A stretch of 64,000 bases of DNA, taken from NCBI GenBank assembly GCA_965279475.1, contig CBDIIA010000003.1, forward strand, positions 3,782,001 through 3,846,000. Direction: 5' to 3'. This document shows, piece by piece, positions 33,783 through 41,685 of this stretch. The position numbers were made by a program, and so were the translations under genes. Numbering within the stretch: the first letter of the stretch is position 1; every line of letters begins with the position of its first letter. Origin of the DNA: Pseudorhodoferax sp965279475. GTDB lineage: Bacteria; Pseudomonadota; Gammaproteobacteria; Burkholderiales; Burkholderiaceae_C. Below the pieces are notes generated by a model. The model was not told the DNA's origin, made no database searches, and saw only the letters and a list, made by a program, of their open reading frames with translations.

Positions 33783-34714
33783 GAGCGGCCTTTCGGTGCG
33801 GCCAGATCGCGGATGCCATCGCCCAGCAGATTGATGGCGAATACCAGCACGAACAGCGCCATGCCCGGGATCGTGATCATCCATGGCGAGAAGAAGATGT
33901 CCTCCTTGGCCTCGGACAGCATCAGGCCCCACGACGGGTTCGGCGGCTGCACACCCAAGCCCAGAAATGACAACGCGGCCTCGAACAGGATGGCGTTGGC
34001 CATCTCGATCGTGGCGATCACGATGAACGAACTCAGCACATTGGGCAGGATCTCGGTCAGGATGATCCGGGGGGTCGAGCAGCCGATCGCGCGGGCCGCG
34101 GTCACGTACTCCAGCGACCGCACCTGGTGCGTAACCGAACGCATGACCACTGCGAACCGGTCCCACAACAGGAAGCCCAGCACCAGGATGATGATCAGCA
34201 GCGAGCTGCCGTGCAGCGCCACGATCGCCAGCGCCACCAGCACCACGGGCAACGCCAGCCGCGTCGTGATCAGGAATGAGACGACCATGTCCACCCGCCC
34301 GCCGAAGTACCCGGCCGCCACGCCGAGCGTGGTGCCGATGATGCCGGAGATCAATGCGGTGGAGAAGCCGATGACCAGCGAGATGCGCGCACCGTAGATC
34401 AGCCGGCTCAGATAGTCACGGCCCAGCTTGTCGGTGCCCAGCACGTGGTCCCAGGTCGCTTGCGCGTCGTCGGCAAACCACTGGTACCAGATCGGTGGTA
34501 CACGCTTGTTCACGATGTCTTGCACCAGCGGGTCGTGCGGTGCGATCCACGGCGCGAAGACCGCCGCCAGGACCATGACCAGCAGCACCACCAGGCCGAA
34601 AGTGAAACCGGTATGCGCGCGCATGCGCTTCCACGGGAGAGCGTGGCGCCATGCGCCGATCCGCGAACGGTGCGCATCGGCGTACGCATCCTTGCCAAGG
34701 GTGAAGGCCTTCAT
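33779..34714 (-). CDS. Dipeptide-type ABC transporter permease (DppC-like)
   Basis: 311 residues, six helices. It has the N-terminal DppC extension, the HVLGTDKLGRDYLSRLIYGAR block near 90, and the EAA loop (VRSLEYVTAARAIGCSTPRI near 200). It pairs with the DppB-like permease upstream, 21 bases away, and is driven by the fused ATPase downstream. Confidence 0.92.
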   Translation of the reverse strand: MKAFTLGKDAYADAHRSRIGAWRHALPWKRMRAHTGFTFGLVVLLVMVLAAVFAPWIAPHDPLVQDIVNKRVPPIWYQWFADDAQATWDHVLGTDKLGRDYLSRLIYGARISLVIGFSTALISGIIGTTLGVAAGYFGGRVDMVVSFLITTRLALPVVLVALAIVALHGSSLLIIILVLGFLLWDRFAVVMRSVTHQVRSLEYVTAARAIGCSTPRIILTEILPNVLSSFIVIATIEMANAILFEAALSFLGLGVQPPNPSWGLMLSEAKEDIFFSPWMITIPGMALFVLVFAINLLGDGIRDLAAPKGRS

Positions 34715-34735
34715 CGTCGGTTGTGGGGTTGCGGT

Positions 34736-35653
34736 TCAGGAGATGCGGATGCGTGGATCCAGCCATGCGTTGAGGATGTCGGACAGCAGCGTCAGCAAAA
34801 CGTACAGCACCGCCACCATCAGCACGATCGCCTGGACCACGGGCAGATCGGACAGGGAGATCGACTCCCACGCCAGGTAACCGACACCGGGCAGCGCGAA
34901 GATCGTCTCGATGACGACCGAGCCGCCCAGCATGAAGCCGAACTGCACGGCCGCCACCGCGACGACCGGCAGGATCGCGTTGCGCAGCGCATGCTTCACG
35001 ACCACCGTGAAGCGGCTGAGCCCCTTGGCCCTGGCCGTGCGGATGTAGTCGGCCTCCAGCACCTCGAGCATGCCGGCGCGGGTCAGCCGCATCAGCGTCG
35101 GTGCCGCGTAGTAGCCCAGTGCCACGGCCGGGAGGATGTAGCCCTTCCAGTTGCTGACGCCCGAGGCTGGCAGCCAGCCCAGGGTGACACTGAAGACCAC
35201 GATGCCCAGCAGTGCGAACCAGAAGGTCGGCATGGCCTGGCCGACCAGCGCGAGCGCCATGGCGAAGCGGTCGATCCACGAGTTGGGTTTCAGGGAGGCC
35301 GCGATCCCGAGCGGGATGGCGAGCAACACGGCAAAGACCAGTGCGCCCAGGCCCAGGATCAGCGTCACCGGCAAGCGTTCGGCGATGACCTGCACCACCG
35401 GCCTCTTCTGGCGGAACGAATCTCCAAGATCACCGCCCAGCGCCGACCGCAACCAGCGTGCATAGCGCGTGGTCACGGGCTGATCGAAGCCGTACGACGT
35501 GCGGATCGTCTCGATATCGGCCGCCGTCGCCCCGTTGCCCGCGATCGCCAGCGCCGGATCCATCGCGGCGTTGGTGAGGCCGAAGCTCAGCACGGAGATG
35601 GTCAGCATCACCAGGATGCCCACCAACAGGCGTTTCAAGGAGTAGATCCACAT
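34736..35653 (-). CDS. Dipeptide-type ABC transporter permease (DppB-like)
   Basis: 305 residues, six helices, opening MWIYSLKRLLVGILVMLTIS, the DppB pattern. The EAA loop EVLEADYIRTARAKGLSRFT lies near 195 and the substrate-pore domain follows. It lies 39 bases after the binding-protein gene, in the order binding protein-B-C-DF-ggt, which resembles the glutathione import (gsi) arrangement. Confidence 0.92.
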   Translation of the reverse strand: MWIYSLKRLLVGILVMLTISVLSFGLTNAAMDPALAIAGNGATAADIETIRTSYGFDQPVTTRYARWLRSALGGDLGDSFRQKRPVVQVIAERLPVTLILGLGALVFAVLLAIPLGIAASLKPNSWIDRFAMALALVGQAMPTFWFALLGIVVFSVTLGWLPASGVSNWKGYILPAVALGYYAAPTLMRLTRAGMLEVLEADYIRTARAKGLSRFTVVVKHALRNAILPVVAVAAVQFGFMLGGSVVIETIFALPGVGYLAWESISLSDLPVVQAIVLMVAVLYVLLTLLSDILNAWLDPRIRIS

Positions 35654-35692
35654 GGCGGCAGGCGGTGCGGTGCAGGGGTACGGCGGAGGTGC

Positions 35693-37210
35693 TTACTTCC
35701 AGCGCGCCAGGAAGAAGCGCGGGTTCTCGTCGGCGAACGCGCGGAACTCGAGATCGGCCGAATTGGCGTAGACCACGGGATGGACCCAGAGCGGCACCCA
35801 ATAGACCTCGGACGCGATCTTGGCGACCGCCTTGTCGTAGTTGGTCTTGCGGACCTTGGCATCCACCGTGCCGGACGCCGTGTTCAGCCAGCCCGCGAGT
35901 TCCTTGTCCTGCGCCATGTCGTTCTGCGACAGCGTGAAGAAGTTGTTCAGGATCGCGGACGCGTCGTTGATCGAATACGAACCCCAGTCGCCCAGGTACA
36001 CGTGCGCCGTGTTGTTGGTGACCTTTTCATAGGCGGCGGCGTACTGCAGGAACGTGATGTTCGTCTTGATGCCCACCGCGTTCAGATAACCCGCCACGGC
36101 GTCGGTCCAGTCGCGGTTGCGGAAGGCCGCCAGTTCGATCGTCAGGCCGTTGGGGTAACCCGCTTCGGCAAGCAGCTTCTTCGACAAAGCCGGGTCGTAC
36201 TTGAACTGCGCCACATCCTGGCGGCAGCCGAACTGCGTCTTGAAGCAGGCCGCGAGCGGCACGCTCGAGCCGGCGCCGATCACATACTGGGCCAGCTTGG
36301 CACGGTCGACCGCGTGCGCAATGGCCTCGCGCACCTTCGGCTTCAGCATCGGATTGGGCGTGGCCATCTCCCGCGTGTTGATCGACAGGAAGCTGAACCG
36401 CATGGTCTCGGCGGCCTGCACGCTCACGTTCTTCACGCTGCCGAGGCGCTTGGCCTGGTCGGCCGGCACGTACCACATCCAGTCCAGGCCACCGCTCAAC
36501 AGGTCCCCCATCTGCGTCGCGCTGTCGGGCACCACCCGGTACTGGATCTTCTTGATCGCGGGCTTGCCTTTCGGGCTGCCGGCGAAGTAGCCATCGAACC
36601 GCTCGACGTCGATGGTCGCACCCGGCACGAACTTGGTGATGCGGTAAGGCCCGGTGCCCACCAGGCGACCGTTGCCGCCGGCCACGCCGCCGGCGCCGAA
36701 GAAGTCCTTGGGCAGGATCGCGATCAGGCTCGACAGGTATTCGAACGCCGGTGGAAACGGTGCCTTCAGATTCAGCTTGAAGGTGTAGGGGCCGGTCTTC
36801 TCGGCATTCTTGATCCAGTTGACGTTGCTCTGGACGTTGACCTTGTTCTTCGGGTCCGACACGTAGTTCAACGTGTAGACCGCATCGTCGGCCGTGAGGC
36901 CGATGCCGTCATGGAACTTCACGTCGTCACGCAGGGTGACCTCCAGCGTCAGGTCATCCGCCCAGCGCCACGACTTGGCCAGAAGAGGCTTGTATTCGCC
37001 ACTCGTCGGATCGCGGTACATCAGCGTGTCCCAGACCAGCTGGCCGTTGACGATCATCGCTTCGCGATGCGCATTGAAGTACGGATCGACTGCCGTGATG
37101 GAAGCCGTGCTGGCCCAGCGCAGCGTGTCTGCGCTCTTCTGCGCGAGTGCCGACCCGGCGAGACTTGCGGACAAGATGGCCACACCGGCGGCAATAGAGA
37201 ACCTGTTCAT
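35693..37210 (-). CDS. Dipeptide-type ABC transporter substrate-binding protein
   Basis: SBP_bac_5-family periplasmic protein, 505 residues. Signal peptide over about 23 residues ending SALAQ. Typical blocks: VDPYFNAHREAMIVNGQLVWD near 42 onward, LRDDVKFHDGIGLTADD near 93, GTGPYRITKF near 165. Ribosome binding site AGGAGAG 5-11 bases upstream. The family binds peptides, glutathione, opines and nickel, so the ligand is open. The gene starts 35 bases after the IclR stop and is the first structural gene of the operon. Confidence 0.9.
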   Translation of the reverse strand: MNRFSIAAGVAILSASLAGSALAQKSADTLRWASTASITAVDPYFNAHREAMIVNGQLVWDTLMYRDPTSGEYKPLLAKSWRWADDLTLEVTLRDDVKFHDGIGLTADDAVYTLNYVSDPKNKVNVQSNVNWIKNAEKTGPYTFKLNLKAPFPPAFEYLSSLIAILPKDFFGAGGVAGGNGRLVGTGPYRITKFVPGATIDVERFDGYFAGSPKGKPAIKKIQYRVVPDSATQMGDLLSGGLDWMWYVPADQAKRLGSVKNVSVQAAETMRFSFLSINTREMATPNPMLKPKVREAIAHAVDRAKLAQYVIGAGSSVPLAACFKTQFGCRQDVAQFKYDPALSKKLLAEAGYPNGLTIELAAFRNRDWTDAVAGYLNAVGIKTNITFLQYAAAYEKVTNNTAHVYLGDWGSYSINDASAILNNFFTLSQNDMAQDKELAGWLNTASGTVDAKVRKTNYDKAVAKIASEVYWVPLWVHPVVYANSADLEFRAFADENPRFFLARWK

Positions 37211-37245
37211 TTCCACTCTCCTAGCGTTGAAGCGATGTCGAAAAA

Positions 37246-38061
37246 TCAGTTGAGACCCAGGGAAACCTTGCGCGCCGCGGCCACGAGCCACTCGCCGACC
37301 TCGCGGATGCGTTTGGCGTCGTAGCGCTGCTCGACGCCGCCGATGCTCAAGGCACCCAGCAGCGCACCGTCGGGCCCGAAGATCGGCACCCCGATCGCGA
37401 CCACGTACTCGAACAGATCCTGGTTGCCCACCGTGTAGCCGCGCTTGCGTGCCTTGGCGATTTCGGCCAGCACGAGCGCAGGGTCGGTCATGGTTCGCTC
37501 CGTGCGTTTCGCCAGCGCATGGGTCTTCAGGTACTGGGCGATGAATTCGTCCGACGAGAACGTCAGGATGGCCAGCGGCCCACCTCCGCAGTGGAGCGGG
37601 AGACGGGTCCCGACCTGTGTGCCGGACGAGCGCAACGGATAGGCACCCTCCTTGCGGTCGATGCAAAGCACCTCGTCTCCGTCGAGCACCATGAGCAGCG
37701 CGATGTCCTCGGTGTGCCGGATCACATCGGCCACCAGCGCGGCCGTGTGCACCGCCAGCGGATGGCGGCTCATCACCTTGTGCGCCATGCTCAGGATGCC
37801 CAGCCCCAGGCGGTAGCGCCCCGTGGGTCCATCCTTTTCCAGGAACCGCTCGTGCTCCAGCGTGGCCAGCATCCGATGGCAGACGGTGGTCCCGAGCCGC
37901 GTGGCCTTCACCACCTCGGTCAGCGTGCAGCCGCTTTCGCTGTTGCCGATCACCTTCAGCAGTTGCGAGGCCTTGAGGACCGAAAGGCTCAGATCCTTGG
38001 AGGCCGCCGATTCGCTGGCGGCGACAACTGCATCGGACTTTTTCACGGTGGCCTGCTTCAT
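37246..38061 (-). CDS. IclR-family transcriptional regulator heading the amine operon
   Basis: 271 residues: N-terminal winged helix (CTLTEVVKATRLGTTVCHRM near 44-63) and the C-terminal IclR effector domain with G-D-E-V-L-C-I-D-R near 125 and an IGVPIFGPDGALLGALSIGG strand near 225. IclR proteins repress or activate catabolic operons in response to a small acid. A GTG two codons upstream is an alternative start; neither has a clear ribosome binding site. Nested palindromes lie 17-41 bases upstream. All genes from here to 24501 run in the same direction with short gaps. Confidence 0.9.
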   Translation of the reverse strand: MKQATVKKSDAVVAASESAASKDLSLSVLKASQLLKVIGNSESGCTLTEVVKATRLGTTVCHRMLATLEHERFLEKDGPTGRYRLGLGILSMAHKVMSRHPLAVHTAALVADVIRHTEDIALLMVLDGDEVLCIDRKEGAYPLRSSGTQVGTRLPLHCGGGPLAILTFSSDEFIAQYLKTHALAKRTERTMTDPALVLAEIAKARKRGYTVGNQDLFEYVVAIGVPIFGPDGALLGALSIGGVEQRYDAKRIREVGEWLVAAARKVSLGLN

Positions 38062-38077
38062 CTGCACAGTGGTTGTG

Positions 38078-38094
38078 TTTCCGATAATCGGAAA
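38078..38094. promoter_or_regulatory. Perfect palindrome at the IclR start (site 1)
   Basis: TTTCCGATAATCGGAAA, an 8-1-8 perfect inverted repeat 17 bases upstream of the IclR ATG. It shares bases with a second palindrome at 38090. Probably an operator for the IclR protein. Confidence 0.6.
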
Positions 38095-38102
38095 TGATTT
38101 CC
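38090..38102. promoter_or_regulatory. IclR-type operator (site 2)
   Basis: GGAAATGATTTCC is a perfect 6-1-6 palindrome and matches the core of the E. coli IclR consensus GGAAAT-N-ATTTCC. It overlaps site 1 by five bases, so two dimers could bind side by side or compete. Confidence 0.65.
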
Positions 38103-38503
38103 TAAAATTTGAATTGACTGTATGGGTTCGTCACGGACTTGTCAAACGGCAAAGCCGATTTTTCGGAGCGTGCCTGTTGCGGCGCTCGGCATGCACCGCA
38201 ACCGATCTGGCCTCATGCCATCGACGTCTTCGTACCGAAGAGCTGTGCTCTATGTCTTCTGGAAGGCTGCCAGAACAAGGAGACGAATGGTCAATGAAGA
38301 CATCGCGATCCAGGGTCTGAAGCCGAGAAGCTCGTCTATACGTCCGTGCGTAGCTTGGTATCGCAGCGCGGTGGGAGGACGCTTTCCCCATCGCACGCCC
38401 CATAGCGTGGCAACCTCAATGCCAGCTGTACCCCATCCGATGGCATTCACATCGAGGATGGTCTCGACGACGGCTTGCAGGCCTTGTGGAGAGTGAACAG
38501 GCC
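38103..38503. other. Gap between the IclR operon and ynfA, with one possible small frame
   Basis: About 400 bases. The part next to IclR is AT-richer (CTAAAATTTGAATTG) and probably carries the operon promoter. The part next to ynfA holds a minus-strand frame described separately. I see no terminator hairpin with a T-run and no RNA gene. Confidence 0.4.
38250..38450 (-). CDS. Possible small hypothetical protein
   Basis: A minus-strand frame of about 66 residues from a GTG at 38450, including AIGWGTAGIEVATLWGVRWG and RIDELLGFRPWIAMSSLTIR, which look like two hydrophobic helices joined by a basic loop. The composition is protein-like, but there is no good start, no ribosome binding site and no recognised family; the frame is also open upstream into ynfA. 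It may be a real small membrane protein, a truncated gene or chance. Confidence 0.3.
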   Translation of the reverse strand: MNAIGWGTAGIEVATLWGVRWGKRPPTALRYQATHGRIDELLGFRPWIAMSSLTIRLLVLAAFQKT

Positions 38504-38827
38504 CTACGCAGCGCGGGGTTGAAACGCGATCAGCGCCATGCCGATCAAGCTGACGACGACCCCGGCGACATCCCACACGCTGGGCCGGACCCCGTCCACG
38601 GCCCACAGCCAGGCCAGTGCCACTGCGATGTAGACACCGCCATAGGCGGCATAGACACGGCCCGCGGCCGAGGGATGCCATGTCAGCAGCCAGGCGAAGA
38701 GGCCCAGCGACAGCGCAGCTGGCACCAGCAGCCAGGCGGACCCGCCCTTCGTCAGCCACAAATAGGGCAGATAACACCCGACGATCTCGGCGATGGCGGT
38801 GACGACGAACAACAGGACGGTCTTCAA
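38504..38827 (-). CDS. ynfA: UPF0060/YnfA-family membrane protein
   Basis: 107 residues, four helices, matching the YnfA family end to end: AIAEIVGCYLPYLWL near 12-26, RVYAAYGGVYIAVALAWLW near 57-75, and WDVAGVVVSLIGMALI near 84. The family has the fold of small-multidrug-resistance/EamA half-transporters; its transport role is not settled. Single gene, downstream of the mcp terminator. Confidence 0.92.
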   Translation of the reverse strand: MKTVLLFVVTAIAEIVGCYLPYLWLTKGGSAWLLVPAALSLGLFAWLLTWHPSAAGRVYAAYGGVYIAVALAWLWAVDGVRPSVWDVAGVVVSLIGMALIAFQPRAA

Positions 38828-38916
38828 TGGGGCGCCTCGATGGCCGTGGGAAAGGGTCGATTACAGCACCCTCGACACGACACAGGCCGAGCCCCGAGAT
38901 GGCTCGCTGAACGCAA

Positions 38917-38938
38917 AAACCGCCCCGAAGGGCGGTTT
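38917..38938 (-). terminator. Intrinsic terminator of the chemoreceptor gene
   Basis: On the minus strand a 9-bp stem AAACCGCCC / GGGCGGTTT closes a TTCG tetraloop and is followed by a short T-run (the stem strand plus two more T). It begins 49 bases after the chemoreceptor stop codon and separates it from ynfA. Confidence 0.85.
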
Positions 38939-38986
38939 GCTCTGCGGCCCTGGCGGTATGACCGCCGGCTCAGGGTCGGTTGTGCC

Positions 38987-40780
38987 TCAGAAGCTCGTCC
39001 AGTCATCCGTCCCCGTACGCAACGCACGTGGTGCAGCAGCGGGTGCCAGCGGCTTGCGCACCACCGGCTTGGCAACAGGGTGCAGACGCTGCACATTCGT
39101 GGCACGGGCCGGGCCGCGGCGTTCCACCGCCACCGGGGCCACCGGTTTGGCGGCATGCACGGCCTTGGGCTGTGCTTGTACGGGCGGCTGCGCTTGCGCA
39201 GTCGTTTGCGCACGGGCCTGGTCCTGAAAGCGGAACACCGCCACCGCCTGCACCAGCTCCTCGGCCTGGGTCTTGAGACTGGCCGCCGCCGCAGCACTTT
39301 CCTCCACCAGGGCCGCATTCTGCTGCGTCGCCTGGTCCATCTGCGTGACCGCATCGCCGACCTGGGACACACCGTTGCTCTGCTCGGCGCTGGCCGAGCT
39401 GATCTCGCCCATGATGTCGGAGACCCGCTTCACCGACTGCACGATCTCCTCCATCGTCGCGCCGGCCTTGTCCACCAGGCCCGTGCCCTGCTCGACCCGC
39501 TCCACGCTGGAGGTGATCAGGATCTTGATCTCCTTGGCAGCCTGGGCGCTGCGCTGCGCCAGGGTGCGCACTTCGGCGGCCACCACCGAGAAGCCCCGGC
39601 CCTGCTCGCCGGCACGGGCGGCTTCCACCGCGGCGTTCAGCGCCAGGATGTTGGTCTGGAACGCGATGCCGTCGATGACCGAGATGATCTCGGCGATCTG
39701 CCGCGAGCTGTCGTTGATGCCCTTCATCGTCTGCACCACCTGGCCCACCACGTCACCGCCCCGGGCGGCGATCGTCGAGGCGGCAGCCGCCAGCTCGCCG
39801 GCCTGCCGGGCGTTGTCGGCGTTGTGGCGCACGGTGCTGCCCAGCTCTTCCATCGAGGCGGCGGTCTGCTGCAGCGCGGAGGCCTGCTGTTCCGTGCGTT
39901 GGCTCAGGTCGGAGTTGCCATGGGCGATCTCGGCGCTGGCCAGCGACACGCCTTCGGCGTTGCTGCGCACCGCGCTCACGGTGTCCACCAGGCTTTGCTG
40001 CATGCGTTGCAGGGCGCCCAGCAGCCGGCCGGTCTCGTCGGTCGAGGTGGCGTGGATCTCGCTGCCCAGGTCGCCGGAGGCAATGCGGTCGGCGGCCTCG
40101 ACGGCGCTGTTGAGCGGGCGGGTGATGCTGCGGGTGATCAGCACGCCGGCGATGATGGAGGCCACCACGGCCAGGGCGCACATGGCCAGCAGCAGGTTGC
40201 GCTGGCGTTCGTAGTCGACTGCGGCCTGGGCCTGCAGCTCGACGGTGCGGCCTTCGGTGAAGCGGGCGTAGGCGTTGGTGGCGTTGGTGAGGGCGGCCAG
40301 CAGCGGGCGGCAGTCCTCGTTCATGCGGGTGACGGCCTGCTCGCGCTTGTTGTTCACCGCCAGGTCGACGATGGCCAGGGCCACGGGGCCGTAGGCGCGC
40401 TCGACCTTGTCGATCTCGGCAACCATCTTCCTGGTCTGCTCGGACACGTCAGCGCCCGAGTTGACCATCTTGTTGAGCTGGGCGATGCTGTCCTGCACGT
40501 CCTTGTGGGCGCGGGTGACGATCAGTTTTTCTGCATCCAGGTCGGTGGCTTTGGTCAGCAGCACCAGGTTGCGCGCGGCGATGGCGCGGTCGCCGACGGC
40601 CGCGCGGATGTGGGCGGCAACCGTGGCCCGGGCATTCAGGCCGCTGGTGTAGGCGGTGAAGCGGTGGTTGGCCTCCGCCAGAGCGGACAGCGCGAGCGCT
40701 GCGACCAACACGACCAGGATGGCCAGGAAGCCGAACGCGAGGCTCAGCCGGGTGCGAATGCTCAGGTTGCGGATCTTCAT
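38987..40780 (-). CDS. Methyl-accepting chemotaxis protein with CheR/CheB tether
   Basis: 597 residues. Helix 1 (LAFGFLAILVVLVAALALSA near 14-33), a periplasmic four-helix-bundle sensor of about 155 residues, helix 2 (LLAMCALAVVASIIAGVLIT near 196-215), HAMP domain, then the coiled signalling domain with the hairpin tip IISVIDGIAFQTNILALNAA near 363. The tail is Pro/Ala/Val-rich and ends D-D-W-T-S-F, a W-x-x-F pentapeptide that tethers CheR and CheB in high-abundance receptors. The ligand is unknown. A terminator follows it; upstream it is divergent from the stress-protein gene. Confidence 0.92.
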   Translation of the reverse strand: MKIRNLSIRTRLSLAFGFLAILVVLVAALALSALAEANHRFTAYTSGLNARATVAAHIRAAVGDRAIAARNLVLLTKATDLDAEKLIVTRAHKDVQDSIAQLNKMVNSGADVSEQTRKMVAEIDKVERAYGPVALAIVDLAVNNKREQAVTRMNEDCRPLLAALTNATNAYARFTEGRTVELQAQAAVDYERQRNLLLAMCALAVVASIIAGVLITRSITRPLNSAVEAADRIASGDLGSEIHATSTDETGRLLGALQRMQQSLVDTVSAVRSNAEGVSLASAEIAHGNSDLSQRTEQQASALQQTAASMEELGSTVRHNADNARQAGELAAAASTIAARGGDVVGQVVQTMKGINDSSRQIAEIISVIDGIAFQTNILALNAAVEAARAGEQGRGFSVVAAEVRTLAQRSAQAAKEIKILITSSVERVEQGTGLVDKAGATMEEIVQSVKRVSDIMGEISSASAEQSNGVSQVGDAVTQMDQATQQNAALVEESAAAAASLKTQAEELVQAVAVFRFQDQARAQTTAQAQPPVQAQPKAVHAAKPVAPVAVERRGPARATNVQRLHPVAKPVVRKPLAPAAAPRALRTGTDDWTSF

Positions 40781-41098
40781 GTTGTCTTTACGGGGGTTAG
40801 CCGCTTCCGTCTGGTTGATGGAAGAACTGTAAAGATCGCAGCGAAAACATTGTGAGCGGACTGTGACATTTGCCACGGTCACACCAGAGGTGGAGGAGGT
40901 CGAGCACGGGGTACCCATCTTCTGTCGTGCGCCAAGACCGAAGGCCGGGCGATGAAACGATCAACACGTGCGGCATGCACGATCGACGCGTCGCGTCCGC
41001 AGGCGGGTCGCCTCGACCACCTTGACCTGCATCAAGGCCGGCGCAGCGGGCCGCCCCAATACTGCGGGCATCCCAACCCGTTCCCGAAGGAGCCTTTC
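40781..41098. other. Divergent promoter region between mcp and the universal stress protein gene
   Basis: About 318 bases. It contains an FNR-like box at 41022-41035, a plausible -10 AATACT at 41058-41063 for the + strand gene, and the leader of mcp on the other side. No small RNA or further gene recognised. Confidence 0.5.
41022..41035 (+). promoter_or_regulatory. FNR/ANR-like box upstream of the universal stress protein gene
   Basis: TTGACCTGCATCAA matches TTGAT-N4-ATCAA with one change. Its centre is 41-42 bases before a start site predicted from the -10-like AATACT at 41058, the class II activator spacing. This implies induction under low oxygen. Confidence 0.6.
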
Positions 41099-41626
41099 AT
41101 GTACCAACGCATCCTGGTGCCCGTCGACGGCAGTTCGACATCCGACAGCGGCCTCGCCGAAGCCATTCGCCTGGCGCAACTGACCAAGGGGCGTCTGCGT
41201 CTGCTGCACGTCATCGACGAACTCTCGCTGGGCTATGGCATGACGGCCTACTCGGGCTATGCGGGTGACTGGCTCACCGTCCTGCGGCAGACCGGTGCCG
41301 AAGTGCTGGAGACCGGCAAGGAGATCGCCGCCAAGGCCGGTGTCGACGTCGAGACCGTGCTGAACGACAACTTCGGCAGCGCCCTGCCGGAGGTGGTGCA
41401 GACCGAAGCAGCCACCTGGCCCGCCGACGTGATCGTGCTCGGAACCCACGGCCGCCGCGGGTTCGGCAGGCTCATGCTCGGCAGCGATGCCGAGAAGATC
41501 CTGCGGGTCTCGCGCGTGCCCGTCCTGCTGGTGCGCGCGACGGAACCTCTCGCCGCGCCCGGTGCAGGCGTCGCTGGCAAGCCCACCCACGTCAGCCTGC
41601 CGTCTGCGGCGTTGGCGATCGAGTGA
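41099..41626 (+). CDS. Universal stress protein (UspA family)
   Basis: 175 residues: one Usp domain with MYQRILVPVDGSS at the start and the ATP-binding loop GTHGRRGFGRLMLGSDAEKI near 122-141 followed by S-x-x-P-V-L-L-V. The G-2x-G-9x-G(S/T) pattern suggests an ATP-binding member. Ribosome binding site AAGGAG 6 bases upstream of the ATG; the upstream open frame is not coding. It is followed by the DegP-like gene, which has its own FNR-like box. Confidence 0.92.
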   Translation: MYQRILVPVDGSSTSDSGLAEAIRLAQLTKGRLRLLHVIDELSLGYGMTAYSGYAGDWLTVLRQTGAEVLETGKEIAAKAGVDVETVLNDNFGSALPEVVQTEAATWPADVIVLGTHGRRGFGRLMLGSDAEKILRVSRVPVLLVRATEPLAAPGAGVAGKPTHVSLPSAALAIE

Positions 41627-41636
41627 ACGCGATGGA

Positions 41637-41650
41637 TTGACGGACATCAA
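41637..41650 (+). promoter_or_regulatory. FNR/ANR-like box upstream of the DegP-like protease
   Basis: TTGACGGACATCAA, the same one-mismatch FNR pattern as the box at 41022. A -10-like TACGCT at 41672-41677 would put the transcript start near 41684, so the box centre is at about -41 and the mRNA would have almost no leader, in line with the missing ribosome binding site. Confidence 0.55.
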
Positions 41651-41685
41651 GGCCCGTGCGCGGCGACGGACTACGCTCGATCCCG

